This document shows, piece after piece, positions 36,374-48,570 of a stretch of DNA of 64,000 nucleotides (the stretch's first letter is position 1; every line of letters begins with the position of its first letter). The stretch is from Phyto melanocephala (taxonomy: Eukaryota; Arthropoda; Insecta; Diptera; Rhinophoridae): assembly GCA_941918925.1 (NCBI GenBank), contig OW799233.1, positions 71,203,578-71,267,577 of the forward strand, written 5' to 3'. Position numbers and translations under genes: made by a program. Under the pieces are notes generated by a model that had not been told where the DNA came from, made no database searches, and saw only the letters and a list, made by a program, of their open reading frames with translations.

Positions 36374-37068
36374 AAGTTGTTGTGGAGCAATGCGTAGGGT
36401 GTATTAATGATACAAAATATTCGTTTTGGGTTGACGAGAGAAATGCGTGTCTCAAACATAGAGTAGAAATACTTAATTTGCTTGTACCTTTATTACTAAG
36501 AAAGCATTCCTCTTAGGAGACTTATAAAAACAAACAATCGATTGCTGAAAAATTAAAAATTTTAAAACATTGGTAGGTATGTACCATCGTTTTAAAAAAA
36601 AAACAACATAAATACCATACAAAAAGTTGTATGTCTTTCATTTTATTGGATTTCTTGCCAAATATTGTTAGTAATTAAGTACCTACTTTAAAAATGGAAT
36701 TAATATTCGGTGCAAATCAATGTAGTTTTACTTTTACAACAATAAAACACATATCCTTACCCTACAATTACTCAATAGGTAACATTTGGTTTTACAATTG
36801 CTATTTACGCATAGACTACATGAAAACATTATTTCTGTTCTTTAATATAATTTTTAATGGCAATTGTTTTCAACGGGAAAAACACACACACAAACACTTA
36901 AGCTAGTAAAAAAACGAACAAATTTGCCAATAACAAGTCACAGAAGTTGTTTCATCTACATATTTACATACATATGTATGTATGTATGTTGTAATTTGCT
37001 CTTTTAATTCTCTCAACATGTGAGAATGAAGTCTTTTCCTCTTCTGTTACTTCCTCTCCCGGCCGCAT
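36374..37068. other. No gene seen
   Basis: A small frame (36694-36906) lacks recognisable motifs. The segment ends at the 8-bp duplication flanking the next element. Confidence 0.4.
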
Positions 37069-37074
37069 CTGTTA

Positions 37075-37198
37075 CACGGCTTTCAGACTAGGCAAGTCAC
37101 TTGCGCAAGTGACTTGCGCAAGTGTTGTGTTTATAGCACGGCTTTCAGACTAGGCAAGTCACTTGCGCAAGTGACTTGCGCAAGTGTTGTGTTTATAG
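37075..37198. repeat. 62-bp direct tandem doublet with 18-bp palindromes
   Basis: Units 37075-37136 and 37137-37198 look identical. Each holds the perfect palindrome GTCACTTGCGCAAGTGAC and a further CTTGCGCAAG. Confidence 0.85.
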
Positions 37199-37817
37199 GC
37201 AAAAGGGGTAAGGTCGGGTTAAGAGGAAGAAACTTGCTCATTTTTGAGTACACACTTGCCTGTACTCGGCAAGTACGAGCAAGTTTTTGTTGAGAAACCA
37301 AAAACAAAAGAGTAATAAAAACAAACAAGAGTGCTATATTCGGCCATGCCGAATCTTATAAACCCTTCACAACGTGTTGTCATGCAACAACAATTGTTTA
37401 TGTCACCATTTATCTCATATGAAATACGTACATACAAAACATACATATATAAAAACATCCCATTGTAATATTATACATTTAGTTTACTTATGTGCTTAAA
37501 AAAAAATAAATTAAAAGAAAAATTAAAAATAAAACAATAAAAATTTGAATAAAATATAAAATAAAAAAATTTTTTGGCTCACTCTAACCAGTATACCACG
37601 TTTGTATGTATGTGTAGATAATTGATAATTGTAGAAATTTCAAACGGAATGACAAACCTATATATACCCTTTTTCACTGTGTGAAGAGTGTAATAAGTAA
37701 AAGAGAACGAAACTTGGGCAAGTCAGTTGCTGAGTCTGAACATGAAAGCAAGTTCAAAGAAAAATAAAAGAAAATAAAAAACTAACTTGAGCAAGTGACT
37801 TGCCTGGTCAGAAAGGG
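37077..37817. mobile_element. 741-bp inverted-repeat element with 8-bp target duplication
   Basis: Left end CGGCTTTCAGACTAGGCAAG continues TCACTT; the inverse right end is CCCCTTTCTGACCAGGCAAG continuing TCACTT. Flanks CTGTTACA (37069-37076) and GTGTTACA (37818-37825) form an 8-bp duplication with one mismatch. The left end holds a 62-bp tandem doublet and the palindrome GTCACTTGCGCAAGTGAC. A minus-strand family A copy lies inside. Superfamily uncertain (8-bp duplication suggests hAT or P). Confidence 0.7.
37323..37688 (-). repeat. Family A, minus, internally short copy
   Basis: 3' end ACAAGAGTGC with hairpin TTCGGCCATGCCGAA at the left and 5' end CCTTTTTCACTGTGTGAAG at the right; the middle is reduced to a short A-rich tract. 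Second copy at 39901-40266 by duplication. Confidence 0.7.
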
Positions 37818-38019
37818 GTGTTACAGCACATTTTTTGATTTTTTTAAATATACTGAGTGCAACATCTTTATAGTCTATAGTCGCTACAAAGCACTTATCC
37901 AGTCGACATGTTTTGATTTTGCAGTTAGAATTGCATTTTCCTAGTTTTTAATTGCTTGATTGAAGATATTAAAAAACTTTGTTGTTTGCTTTATTTTGTT
38001 TTGCTGTTATTTTTGTACA

Positions 38020-39330
38020 TCTATTTATATATATAAAATTCACGTGTCACAGTGTTTGTCACCAAACTCCTCCGAAACGGCTGAACCGATTTCAGTGAAA
38101 TTTTGCATACACATTCTATAGGTCTGAGAATAGATTTATAACTATTTTTAATATTCCTTAATGAAGTGGGCGTGGCACATCGCATACAAAGTGAATTTTA
38201 ACATCATATATCTTGATTACTATGAAAGGGAGAGCTTCAAAAATTCGTGCGACATCATTTGTTGTTACTATTTGTAGCCGTACCGAAAATGGGCAGAATC
38301 GCATAAGTGGGCGTGGTAGCTGCGATACAAAGTGAATTTTTAATATCATATATCTTGAAAACTATCACAGGGAAAGCTTTTTAAATTTATGCGAGGCCTT
38401 CTATTATTGTGAGTAGCCATGCCGCAAATGGGCAGGATCGGATAAGTGGGCGTGGTAGCTCCCATACAAAGTGAATTTTTAACATCATATATCTTGAGTA
38501 CTATCACAGGGAGATCTTTTTGAATTTGCGCGGTACCACCCGTGCAAACTTTGCACACATATTAAGCTGTCATGACTTTATAATTTCCTGATTAGAAAAG
38601 TGGGCGGGACCACGCCCATAAAAAAGTTATAATCTTGAGGTACTTTCACTGGACCGATTTTTCTGAAACTTTGCACACATATTGAGCTGTCATGACTATA
38701 TAATTTGGTGATTAGAAAAGTGGGCAGGGGCACGCCTATAAAAAAAGTTATAATTTTGAGGTTCCTGCACTGTACCAATTTTTCTGAAATTTTGAACACA
38801 TATTGAGCTGTCATGACTTAACACTTTCGTGATAAGAAAGGTGGGCAGTGCCACGCCCTTAAAAAAAAGTTATCATTTTCAGCTACTTGAACTTCACCAA
38901 TTTTTCTGAAACTTTGCGCACATATTGAGCTCTCATGATTATACAATTTCGTGATTAGAAAAGTGGGCAGTGTCACGCCCATGAGAAATATGTTATCATT
39001 TTTAGCTACTTGCACTAGATCGATTTTTCTGAAACTGTGCACACATATTGAGTTGTCATGAGTATACATTTTCTTGATTAGAAAAGTAGCAGTGTCACGC
39101 CCATAAAAAAAGTTATTATTTTCAGCTACTTGAACTTCACCGATTTTTCTGAAACTTTGCACACATATTGAGCTGTCATGAGTATACAGTTTCGTTATTA
39201 GAAAAGCTGGCAGTGCCTCGCCCATTAAAGAAATTATAATTTTTAGCTTTTTGCACTTGATATTCAATTAAAATTCAGAATGCATTTTTCTTCATTAAGG
39301 GGCGTAGCAACGCGCGCCGGGCTTTTCTAG
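38020..39330 (+). mobile_element. Non-autonomous Helitron with two kinds of internal repeat
   Basis: TC start (TCTATTTATATATATAAAA) after A at 38019; CTAG end at 39327-39330 followed by T, with GGCGTAGCAACGCGCGCC just before. The first half (38160-38535) has about three ~130-bp units with GTGGGCGTGG and CATCATATATCTTGA; the second half (38545-39240) has about six ~120-bp units with CTGAAACTTTGCACACATA, like those of the Helitron at 30231. It looks like a fusion of two Helitron lineages. A second copy is at 40598-41908. Confidence 0.88.
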
Positions 39331-39766
39331 TACAAGTATAACAAGTAAGAGCACTATATTCGGCTGTGCCGAATCTTTCATACCCACCACCAATTTTATG
39401 TACATTTAAAGCACAATATTTATTATTTTGTTAATCGCTATAGAATAATCTCTTTATAATAAAATATGTATCACTTTCTTTGTAGAGGGTGGTTAATTTT
39501 TAAGGGCCCATGTTTAAGGTGAACCACATCTAAACTTCAACTTTTTTCTTGTATTTCATTTGACATTTCTCAATCTCAGACTAACTCAATTTGAACCGTG
39601 AAAAGATACGCAATCGAGAAACGCTTTTAAATATTAAAGATTTTTATAAAAATGGGCGTTCAAATCAAAATGCATTTTGTGCACTTCGTGATTCTTTTGG
39701 TCAACATAATCGTTCGAATTCCTCCACAATCGTGAGAATTGTAAAAAATATTTAAATGTCTGCAAA

Positions 39767-42344
39767 GTGTTTATAGGCAAAAGGGGTAAGGTCGGGTTAA
39801 GAGGAAGAAACTTGCTCATTTTTGAGTACACACTTGCCTGTACTCGGCAAGTACGAGCAAGTTTTTGTTGAGAAACCAAAAACAAAAGAGTAATAAAAAC
39901 AAACAAGAGTGCTATATTCGGCCATGCCGAATCTTATAAACCCTTCACAACGTGTTGTCATGCAACAACAATTGTTTATGTCACCATTTATCTCATATGA
40001 AATACGTACATACAAAACATACATATATAAAAACATCCCATTGTAATATTATACATTTAGTTTACTTATGTGCTTAAAAAAAAATAAATTAAAAGAAAAA
40101 TTAAAAATAAAACAATAAAAATTTGAATAAAATATAAAATAAAAAAATTTTTTGGCTCACTCTAACCAGTATACCACGTTTGTATGTATGTGTAGATAAT
40201 TGATAATTGTAGAAATTTCAAACGGAATGACAAACCTATATATACCCTTTTTCACTGTGTGAAGAGTGTAATAAGTAAAAGAGAACGAAACTTGGGCAAG
40301 TCAGTTGCTGAGTCTGAACATGAAAGCAAGTTCAAAGAAAAATAAAAGAAAATAAAAAACTAACTTGAGCAAGTGACTTGCCTGGTCAGAAAGGGGTGTT
40401 ACAGCACATTTTTTGATTTTTTTAAATATACTGAGTGCAACATCTTTATAGTCTATAGTCGCTACAAAGCACTTATCCAGTCGACATGTTTTGATTTTGC
40501 AGTTAGAATTGCATTTTCCTAGTTTTTAATTGCTTGATTGAAGATATTAAAAAACTTTGTTGTTTGCTTTATTTTGTTTTGCTGTTATTTTTGTACATCT
40601 ATTTATATATATAAAATTCACGTGTCACAGTGTTTGTCACCAAACTCCTCCGAAACGGCTGAACCGATTTCAGTGAAATTTTGCATACACATTCTATAGG
40701 TCTGAGAATAGATTTATAACTATTTTTAATATTCCTTAATGAAGTGGGCGTGGCACATCGCATACAAAGTGAATTTTAACATCATATATCTTGATTACTA
40801 TGAAAGGGAGAGCTTCAAAAATTCGTGCGACATCATTTGTTGTTACTATTTGTAGCCGTACCGAAAATGGGCAGAATCGCATAAGTGGGCGTGGTAGCTG
40901 CGATACAAAGTGAATTTTTAATATCATATATCTTGAAAACTATCACAGGGAAAGCTTTTTAAATTTATGCGAGGCCTTCTATTATTGTGAGTAGCCATGC
41001 CGCAAATGGGCAGGATCGGATAAGTGGGCGTGGTAGCTCCCATACAAAGTGAATTTTTAACATCATATATCTTGAGTACTATCACAGGGAGATCTTTTTG
41101 AATTTGCGCGGTACCACCCGTGCAAACTTTGCACACATATTAAGCTGTCATGACTTTATAATTTCCTGATTAGAAAAGTGGGCGGGACCACGCCCATAAA
41201 AAAGTTATAATCTTGAGGTACTTTCACTGGACCGATTTTTCTGAAACTTTGCACACATATTGAGCTGTCATGACTATATAATTTGGTGATTAGAAAAGTG
41301 GGCAGGGGCACGCCTATAAAAAAAGTTATAATTTTGAGGTTCCTGCACTGTACCAATTTTTCTGAAATTTTGAACACATATTGAGCTGTCATGACTTAAC
41401 ACTTTCGTGATAAGAAAGGTGGGCAGTGCCACGCCCTTAAAAAAAAGTTATCATTTTCAGCTACTTGAACTTCACCAATTTTTCTGAAACTTTGCGCACA
41501 TATTGAGCTCTCATGATTATACAATTTCGTGATTAGAAAAGTGGGCAGTGTCACGCCCATGAGAAATATGTTATCATTTTTAGCTACTTGCACTAGATCG
41601 ATTTTTCTGAAACTGTGCACACATATTGAGTTGTCATGAGTATACATTTTCTTGATTAGAAAAGTAGCAGTGTCACGCCCATAAAAAAAGTTATTATTTT
41701 CAGCTACTTGAACTTCACCGATTTTTCTGAAACTTTGCACACATATTGAGCTGTCATGAGTATACAGTTTCGTTATTAGAAAAGCTGGCAGTGCCTCGCC
41801 CATTAAAGAAATTATAATTTTTAGCTTTTTGCACTTGATATTCAATTAAAATTCAGAATGCATTTTTCTTCATTAAGGGGCGTAGCAACGCGCGCCGGGC
41901 TTTTCTAGTACAAGTATAACAAGTAAGAGCACTATATTCGGCTGTGCCGAATCTTTCATACCCACCACCAATTTTATGTACATTTAAAGCACAATATTTA
42001 TTATTTTGTTAATCGCTATAGAATAATCTCTTTATAATAAAATATGTATCACTTTCTTTGTAGAGGGTGGTTAATTTTTAAGGGCCCATGTTTAAGGTGA
42101 ACCACATCTAAACTTCAACTTTTTTCTTGTATTTCATTTGACATTTCTCAATCTCAGACTAACTCAATTTGAACCGTGAAAAGATACGCAATCGAGAAAC
42201 GCTTTTAAATATTAAAGATTTTTATAAAAATGGGCGTTCAAATCAAAATGCATTTTGTGCACTTCGTGATTCTTTTGGTCAACATAATCGTTCGAATTCC
42301 TCCACAATCGTGAGAATTGTAAAAAATATTTAAATGTCTGCAAA
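39767..42344. repeat. Unit 2 of the 2,578-bp tandem duplication
   Basis: Identical by eye to 37189-39766. The junction TGCAAA/GTGTTTAT shares only a single G of homology with the outer breakpoints, so the duplication is not explained by recombination between repeats. It holds Helitron copy 40598-41908 and family A copy 39901-40266. Confidence 0.9.
40598..41908 (+). mobile_element. Second copy of the two-part Helitron
   Basis: Duplicate of 38020-39330 created by the tandem duplication, not by a separate transposition, since flanks are duplicated too. Confidence 0.88.
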
Positions 42345-44589
42345 GCAGGTCTGTATGAAATGTGAAAACATCTGTGAATGCCATCTTAGTTCGTTGAATG
42401 GGAAACATTGCTGTTTTTCACGATAACGTGGCAAAAGAGCAAGCAACCTCGACTCATCATCGTGCCCAACAATCGAGCATCAACAGTGTCATAGAAAATT
42501 TGGACTATCGGATCGTGGTGTGCCGCCTAGGTTGGGGGGCCATTTGGCCGATATTTTGTTCCATACATAATTGAAGCATACAAATATTATCATTACAAAA
42601 ATAAATGATAATAATTTCATAATAATTTTATTCAAAATCAACATAGTCCCTTAAAATTAAACCACCCATTATAACTTCGGTATGCTAGTAAAATATTTTC
42701 GAAAATTTAGTCTTTCAATGAAAGTGGCCGTTAAAATACGCGTGTCAATAAAGTTTCTGCTAATAAACCTAACTTAGATATTTCAATATAATCCTTTAGT
42801 ATTCCAAAATCTTTATTCATAGAGAATTTACATGAATTTAAGAGGAAGAAAGTGAATTTAAGGTTAAATTTTAAGGGTCACAGGGTGATTTAAAATATAC
42901 ATTCTCTGCATTTTTCTAAAACGGGAAATTTATTAGTAAGATTTTGATTTTTAAACTTCTATAACATTTTGCTTTTAAAAGATTTTCAAACGAAATAAGT
43001 TTTGTATAATTTTAAAATTTGTTAGCCATTAGTACATGAAAATGAATTGTTTATAATGTTTAGAGAAAATTTTTTTGACTTAGGTCAAAATTTTCCTAAA
43101 TTCCCATTTTTAATAGAGCATAACTTCAGGAGAACATAAGCATAAGTTGTTAGCATGCCATCTAGTAGTTGCTAGTAGAGTCATCTATCTTATCATCTTT
43201 ATCTTATATTTAGCTACAGTACAATAAATGGTGCAGTGTAAGATGAATAAATGCTAATATATATGACTAATATATTTTTATAAAAATTTAAGGAAAAAAG
43301 TGTGCGTGGCACATCTATTTTCCGTTATAACGAAGACTTTGACCAAAAAGCCATGTTTGCAAAATTTCAGAATCGTACATATATACACTGTGCGGTATAT
43401 ATTTTCGTACATTTTTATCTATAACTCTTTTCCTAATTCATAGATTTAAGCGATTTTCAGGGAAAAATATTCTTTTGACTCGATAAATATATATTCGAAG
43501 TTTCATGACTACGTTTATGCGTCTGGACACAATTCAAAAGTGAAAGTGGGCGTTATAGTAGGCGTGTCAAATTTGTTTTTGCTAATGAGTACAACTTAGG
43601 TGTTTCAATATAGTCCTTTATTATTCCAAAATCTTTATTAATAGAGAAATTATATGAATTTTAGGTAAAACGTTATATGTGAGGTGGGCGTAAAAGTGGG
43701 CGTGGCACCCTAATTTTTTGGCATAGTAATGAAATTGCATAGGGGGATAGACGTAGCAAAATTTATCATCATAACTCTAATTTAAGCGGTTTTATTTAAC
43801 GGTAGATAACGTGAAAAGTGGGCGTTATAGTAGGCGTGTCAAAGTTATTTTTGCGAATGAGTACAACTTAGGTGTTTCAAGATGGGCCTTTATTATTCCA
43901 AAATCTTTATTAATAGAGAAATTATATGAATTTTAGTTAAAACGTTATATGGGAGGTGGGCGTAAAAGTGGGCGTGGCACATTGATTTGCCGTTACAAGA
44001 AAGCGTGTCACCAAAAAGCAAAGTGTGCAAAATTTCAGAGTCGTACATCCAATTTTGTTGCTTTTATGACGTTTTTGTTTTTAAATATACCAAAAAATAC
44101 ACTGTGCGGTATAAATTTTCGTACATTTTGATCGATAACTCCTCTCCTAATGCATAGATTGAGACAATTTTCTGAAGAAAATATTGTCTTTACCCAGGAA
44201 ATATATATTCGAAGTTTCATGAGTCTACGTTAAGGCGTTTGGACACAATTCCATTTTATTCGATGTTCGAAGGACACGGTTTTTTCGACCTACTCTTGCT
44301 TTTCGAGCTATAACTCTCTTCCTAATATTCCGATTTAGCCCATTTTCAATACCAAACAAACCTATAAGAAAGATTCTGGCAAAATTTGAGCCCCCTAGCT
44401 TTTTCGGTGCGACCTCTATCGTGCTTTCAACAGACGGACAGACGGACGGACATAGCTAGATCGTCATAAAATCAAACCCCGGTTCAGAATATATATACTT
44501 TATGGGGTCTAAAATGGATATTTCGATGTGTTACAAACGGAATGACAAAATGAATATACCCCCACCATTTTTTTGGTGGTGGGTATAAA
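41919..44589 (-). mobile_element. Family B element, about 2.7 kb
   Basis: Minus orientation; 3' end ACAAGTAAGAGCAC with hairpin TTCGGCTGTGCCGAA at 41919, 5' end GGTGGTGGGTATAAAA at 44589. 39341-39766 is its truncated duplicate in unit 1. 42063-42669 is a mariner-type insert (AGGGTGGTTAATTTTTAAG / inverse) with an open helix-turn-helix-like stretch at about 42210-42334. The right part repeats GGTGGGCGTAAAAGTGGGCG units, and 43512-44589 closely matches 35590-36373. Confidence 0.75.
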
Positions 44590-44596
44590 AAGAAGC

Positions 44597-44884
44597 GCAA
44601 ATTAATTTAATAAAAAAATTTTTTTAAATTTTTCTAAAAAAATTTTTTAAAAAAATGTAAAAAAAAATATAAAAAAAATAATAAAATATAAATAATATAT
44701 TAAATAAAATAAAATAAAATTTTTTTGGCTCAGCTGGGATTCGATGCTACATTTATTCTAACGTGTACGTATGCACGTATTTTATATGGGATGAATGGTG
44801 ATACAAACAATTGTTATTGCATGACTACACGTTGTGAAGGGTATATAAGATTCGGCACGGCCGAATATAGCACTGTTACTTGTT
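44597..44884 (+). repeat. Family A 3' half
   Basis: A-rich tract, then GGCTCAGCTGGGATTCGATG, the 3' subterminal repeat and hairpin TTCGGCACGGCCGAA, ending CACTGTTACTTGTT. It matches the 3' half of the copy at 4193-4991. It ends exactly at the left terminal repeat of the P-like element. Confidence 0.7.
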
Positions 44885-45160
44885 TGAGATATATAATTTT
44901 AATACAATGAAATTTTTTATAGTTGAAAATGTTTTTTCAAGCATTTGAATTTCACTTGAGGTATTTTAAATAAATAAATAAGAAAGGCGATGTTTTCTAA
45001 TGTATTACAGATACTTTTACAAATTGGAGTTTTCGAAAAAACTTTCGCTTATTGTCAAGTACACTAAATGTTTATACATGTAGCTCTAGTGTGATATTTT
45101 TTATTTTAAAGTGTAATTTATAATTTATTTTAGCTACTTTATTCTTTGTCTTGTTAAAAT
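44885..45160 (+). repeat. Left terminal inverted repeat of the P-like transposon
   Basis: About 275 bp from TGAGATATATAATTTTAATA to CTACTTTATTCT, matching the inverse of 51455-51727 at roughly 90% by eye. The pair brackets the THAP9-like gene. 45161-45558 between this arm and the first MITE is AT-rich with nothing recognised. Confidence 0.75.
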
Positions 45161-45558
45161 TGTAATATTAATATTCTCTTTTCTTTTGTATATTTAAAAA
45201 TTAAAATTATTTTGGTTTAAATTTTTTTTAATCTTAAATATTTTCTTTCAAAAACTTTGAATATTTATACCTACATACATACTAAAGTTTGACAATATAA
45301 GGAAAAATGCATATTATTTCGTTTTAATAAGCGAAACAATTTTGTTGTCAACATTTTTTTAAGAAATTAAAAAAAAAATTTATTTAATTTTTTTCAGTTT
45401 AGTATTTTTATTCATTTAATAATGAAAGGGATTTTATATTAAAATATATATTTTTTTTTTTAATACAAACATATCAGATATATCAGGTACATAGAAAAAA
45501 CATTATATAAAAAACTAGAGCTGAGAATTATGTATTATTTTTTTTAGAACAAACAGAA

Positions 45559-46545
45559 CACAGAAAAAAATAAATATGAATTTCAATTACGAAATTAATA
45601 TTAATAATTAAAAAATTGTTTAGTTTTGCTCCAATCATCAAAATGATACTATTAATTAAATGAAAATTAATAGTTTTAATTGGAAAAATATGGAGAAAAA
45701 TATCAATTAAAACAGTATTAAAAATTAATTAAATTTTTCATAATTTTCAACAATGATTTTAATTAATTTAATCATGTCTACATTTGAGATTTGCGATTTA
45801 TTAAATTAAAGCATTTATTATATCAATAATAAAATTTATTAAACCTGCTTAAAAAAAAAACAAAAAATATTCTCTTTTTATATATATTTATTCTTAATAT
45901 ACATTTTTATTACAAAGGAATCTATATTGTTAATTACATTTCGTTACTTACATATATAATAAAATTAATGATAAGAAATAGGGTTCCACACACATACACA
46001 TAATATACAATATCAAAAGCCGTGTTTCCAAAAAAAATATTTAGGCATCAACGACCTAGATATAAAGGAATATTAATCGATAAAAAGGCTTGATCAGGCA
46101 GAGTGAAGAAATTCAACTAACTTACCTATTGAAATGAGAATTCTGAGGAATATAAGGGAATACATAAATTATGTAATGAATTTTGGCATACCTACAATGA
46201 AACCGAAATAATTTATTATATTTAAAACAGAACATATTTTATATATGTGCACTTACCAGAATTTTCTATTGCAGATTGGCGACTTTTTTTTTATTATTCC
46301 GCTCCTTGAGTAACAATTATATTAAATTTATTCTTCAAATTAAATTTTCAAGAAAATGTCATTTAAAATATTTTTTATTTTTTTTAATTTATTTTTTTTT
46401 TCAACTGACAGAAAAATCTTTGTTTTTTGAAAATATTTAATATAAATTAAAAAATTTAATTAAATTAATAAAAACTATAATTAGAATTCAAAAAAAACCA
46501 AAAATTCAATTGATTAAAGAAATTTAAGTAATATTTTTTTCTGTG
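45559..46545. mobile_element. MITE with CACAGAAAAAA ends, first copy
   Basis: Starts CACAGAAAAAAATAAATATG, ends ATATTTTTTTCTGTG; 987 bp, non-coding. Its interior matches the second copy at 48093-49952, which has a Helitron inserted at the point equivalent to ACATATATAATAAAATT near 45950. Flanks here do not show the TA duplication seen at the second copy. Confidence 0.7.
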
Positions 46546-48092
46546 AATGTTAAAAAGTTTATTCATTTCAAAATAAATTAAATAATAATATTGGTAAAGT
46601 AATAAGTTGTTTTTTTTATAAAACAATTGAAATAAAAACAAACTATGTATGTATTTTTGTTAAGAATAAATAATTTTTTATGTTTTTCCCACTTCATTAA
46701 TTTCTGCCATCAAAAAGTGTTCAATAACAATTAACAATGTTGTTATACTTTAATAAATTACATCATTCGTTTGCTAAATTTTGTATTTTTTTTTCTTGGA
46801 ACTTAATCATCATGTGCTTTCGGAGGAGTAGTAATAGTAGAAAGTCCAAAACTTATATTCTGTGTTGTAAACAAGCGTCGGCAAACCACTGCGGAGTCAA
46901 GTGTTTACATGACTCAATAATAAAAGATTTTATACCAATTTTTTGGGGCTCAGATTTAAAAATTTTATGAAATATTAAAATATGTCTTTTACTATCATCC
47001 ATTAGTTTATCTGATGGAGCAGCTAAGCTTCCAAAATCTGTAAGCGACTGATAATTTTTAAAGTGTATAAAAAGCTCGCTTGGTGCTGTTAGAACTTCAT
47101 CCGTCTTTCTCAATTCGTCACAACATTTTTTGCATTGTAATTTTGGAATGACTTTAAATGCTACATATCCAACAAAGTATCTCATAGAAACTACTTCGAA
47201 ATTTATAACTGCAGAATTTTCAAAAACATCTTCCAGAAAATAATCTGCATATATGTGGCTCTCGAAATCAACATTGTCAATTTCATAGCAACTTGGTTCT
47301 TTATGTTCAATACATAAATCTGCTTGAAAGCCAGCATCAACATTATTCTTGCCCCCTTTCTGCCGCAATACAGAAAACGTGTTTTCTAATTTGTCCTGAT
47401 TAAGGGATTTTGCCATTAAAAAATATACCACCTTCTTTTAAAATATCATCGGTTAACATAAGAACTGATTTAAGAGTGAGCTTCATTCCATTTAAAAAGA
47501 AAACACGCTTCTTTTTATCCAAAAACTCCACATTTTCTAAATATTGCAAAAAAAATTTATAAATTTATATGATTCACTGTTAAGCTGAATTGCAGATCTG
47601 TAGCAGTTATCACCATAAAGGGAGCCACTATTAAGACAATTGAAAATCTTGTCAATTTTTTCCACAAACTGAGCTGTTAATAAGGCCAATTTTGTGGAAT
47701 TTATCTGTAATTTTGTGGTTTAAGAAATAGTTTTGATAGCAGCCGCAACAGTTCTGCTGAAAATTTGTGTTGCAAATTTTACACACATTTTTTCAAAACA
47801 GTTAGGGTAAATGTGTTGCCGTGTCAATTTTGGGCACATTTTTGTTTTTGCACTTGCTTCCATTTCACACAATTCCTTAATTACTTGAAAATTTACCGTT
47901 CCATCCGGTGATTTTATGTCACACTTTAACCAGCCATTCCGCAAAGACTTAATTAAATGGGGGAAATAGTACATGCAAAAAACTTTCTGATCATTAGTTT
48001 CAAAAGACGGCTTTTCCACAGATACTCTAAGGTTGGAAAAACATTTTCTGTTGGTCGAGCCTTGATCACATACAAGGGCACGAACGTTTATA

Positions 48093-48525
48093 CACAGAAA
48101 AAACTAAATATGGATTTTAATTACGAAATTAATATTATTAATTAAAAAATTGTTTAATTTTGCTCCAATCATCAAAATGATACTATTAATTAAATGAAAA
48201 TTTATAGTTTCAATTGAAAAAATATGGAGAAAAATATTTAATTGATATTTTATTATTAGTATTAAAAAATTAATTAAAATTTTCAATAAATTTCAAAAAT
48301 GATTTTAATTAATTTAATCATGTCTTTATTTGAGATTTGGGTTTTATAATATTAAATCATTTATTATATCAATAATATAATTTATTAAACCTGTATAAAA
48401 AAATACAAAAAAAAAATATTTTTTTTTTATATATATTTATTCTTAATATACATTTATATTACAAAGGAATCCATATTTTTAATTATATTTCGTTACTTAT
48501 GTATATCTATATATATAAAAGTGAA

Positions 48526-48570
<45 letters not shown>

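Larger units (their letters stand above)
37189..39766. repeat. Unit 1 of a 2,578-bp perfect-looking tandem duplication
   Basis: Starts GTGTTTATAGGC and ends TGTCTGCAAA. Every line compared with 39767-42344 was identical. It carries part of the 741-bp element, a family A copy, a complete Helitron and the start of a family B copy. Confidence 0.9.

Noticed and set aside
38818..39267. 149-codon minus frame with repeated FLITKLYTHDSSICVQSFRKIG
   Set aside because: It is a periodic translation of the Helitron's ~120-bp internal units; the period is a multiple of three only by chance.
48529..48568. (TG)n tract as a standalone microsatellite locus
   Set aside because: It is the expanded version of a TG run present at the same place in the other Helitron at 30258.
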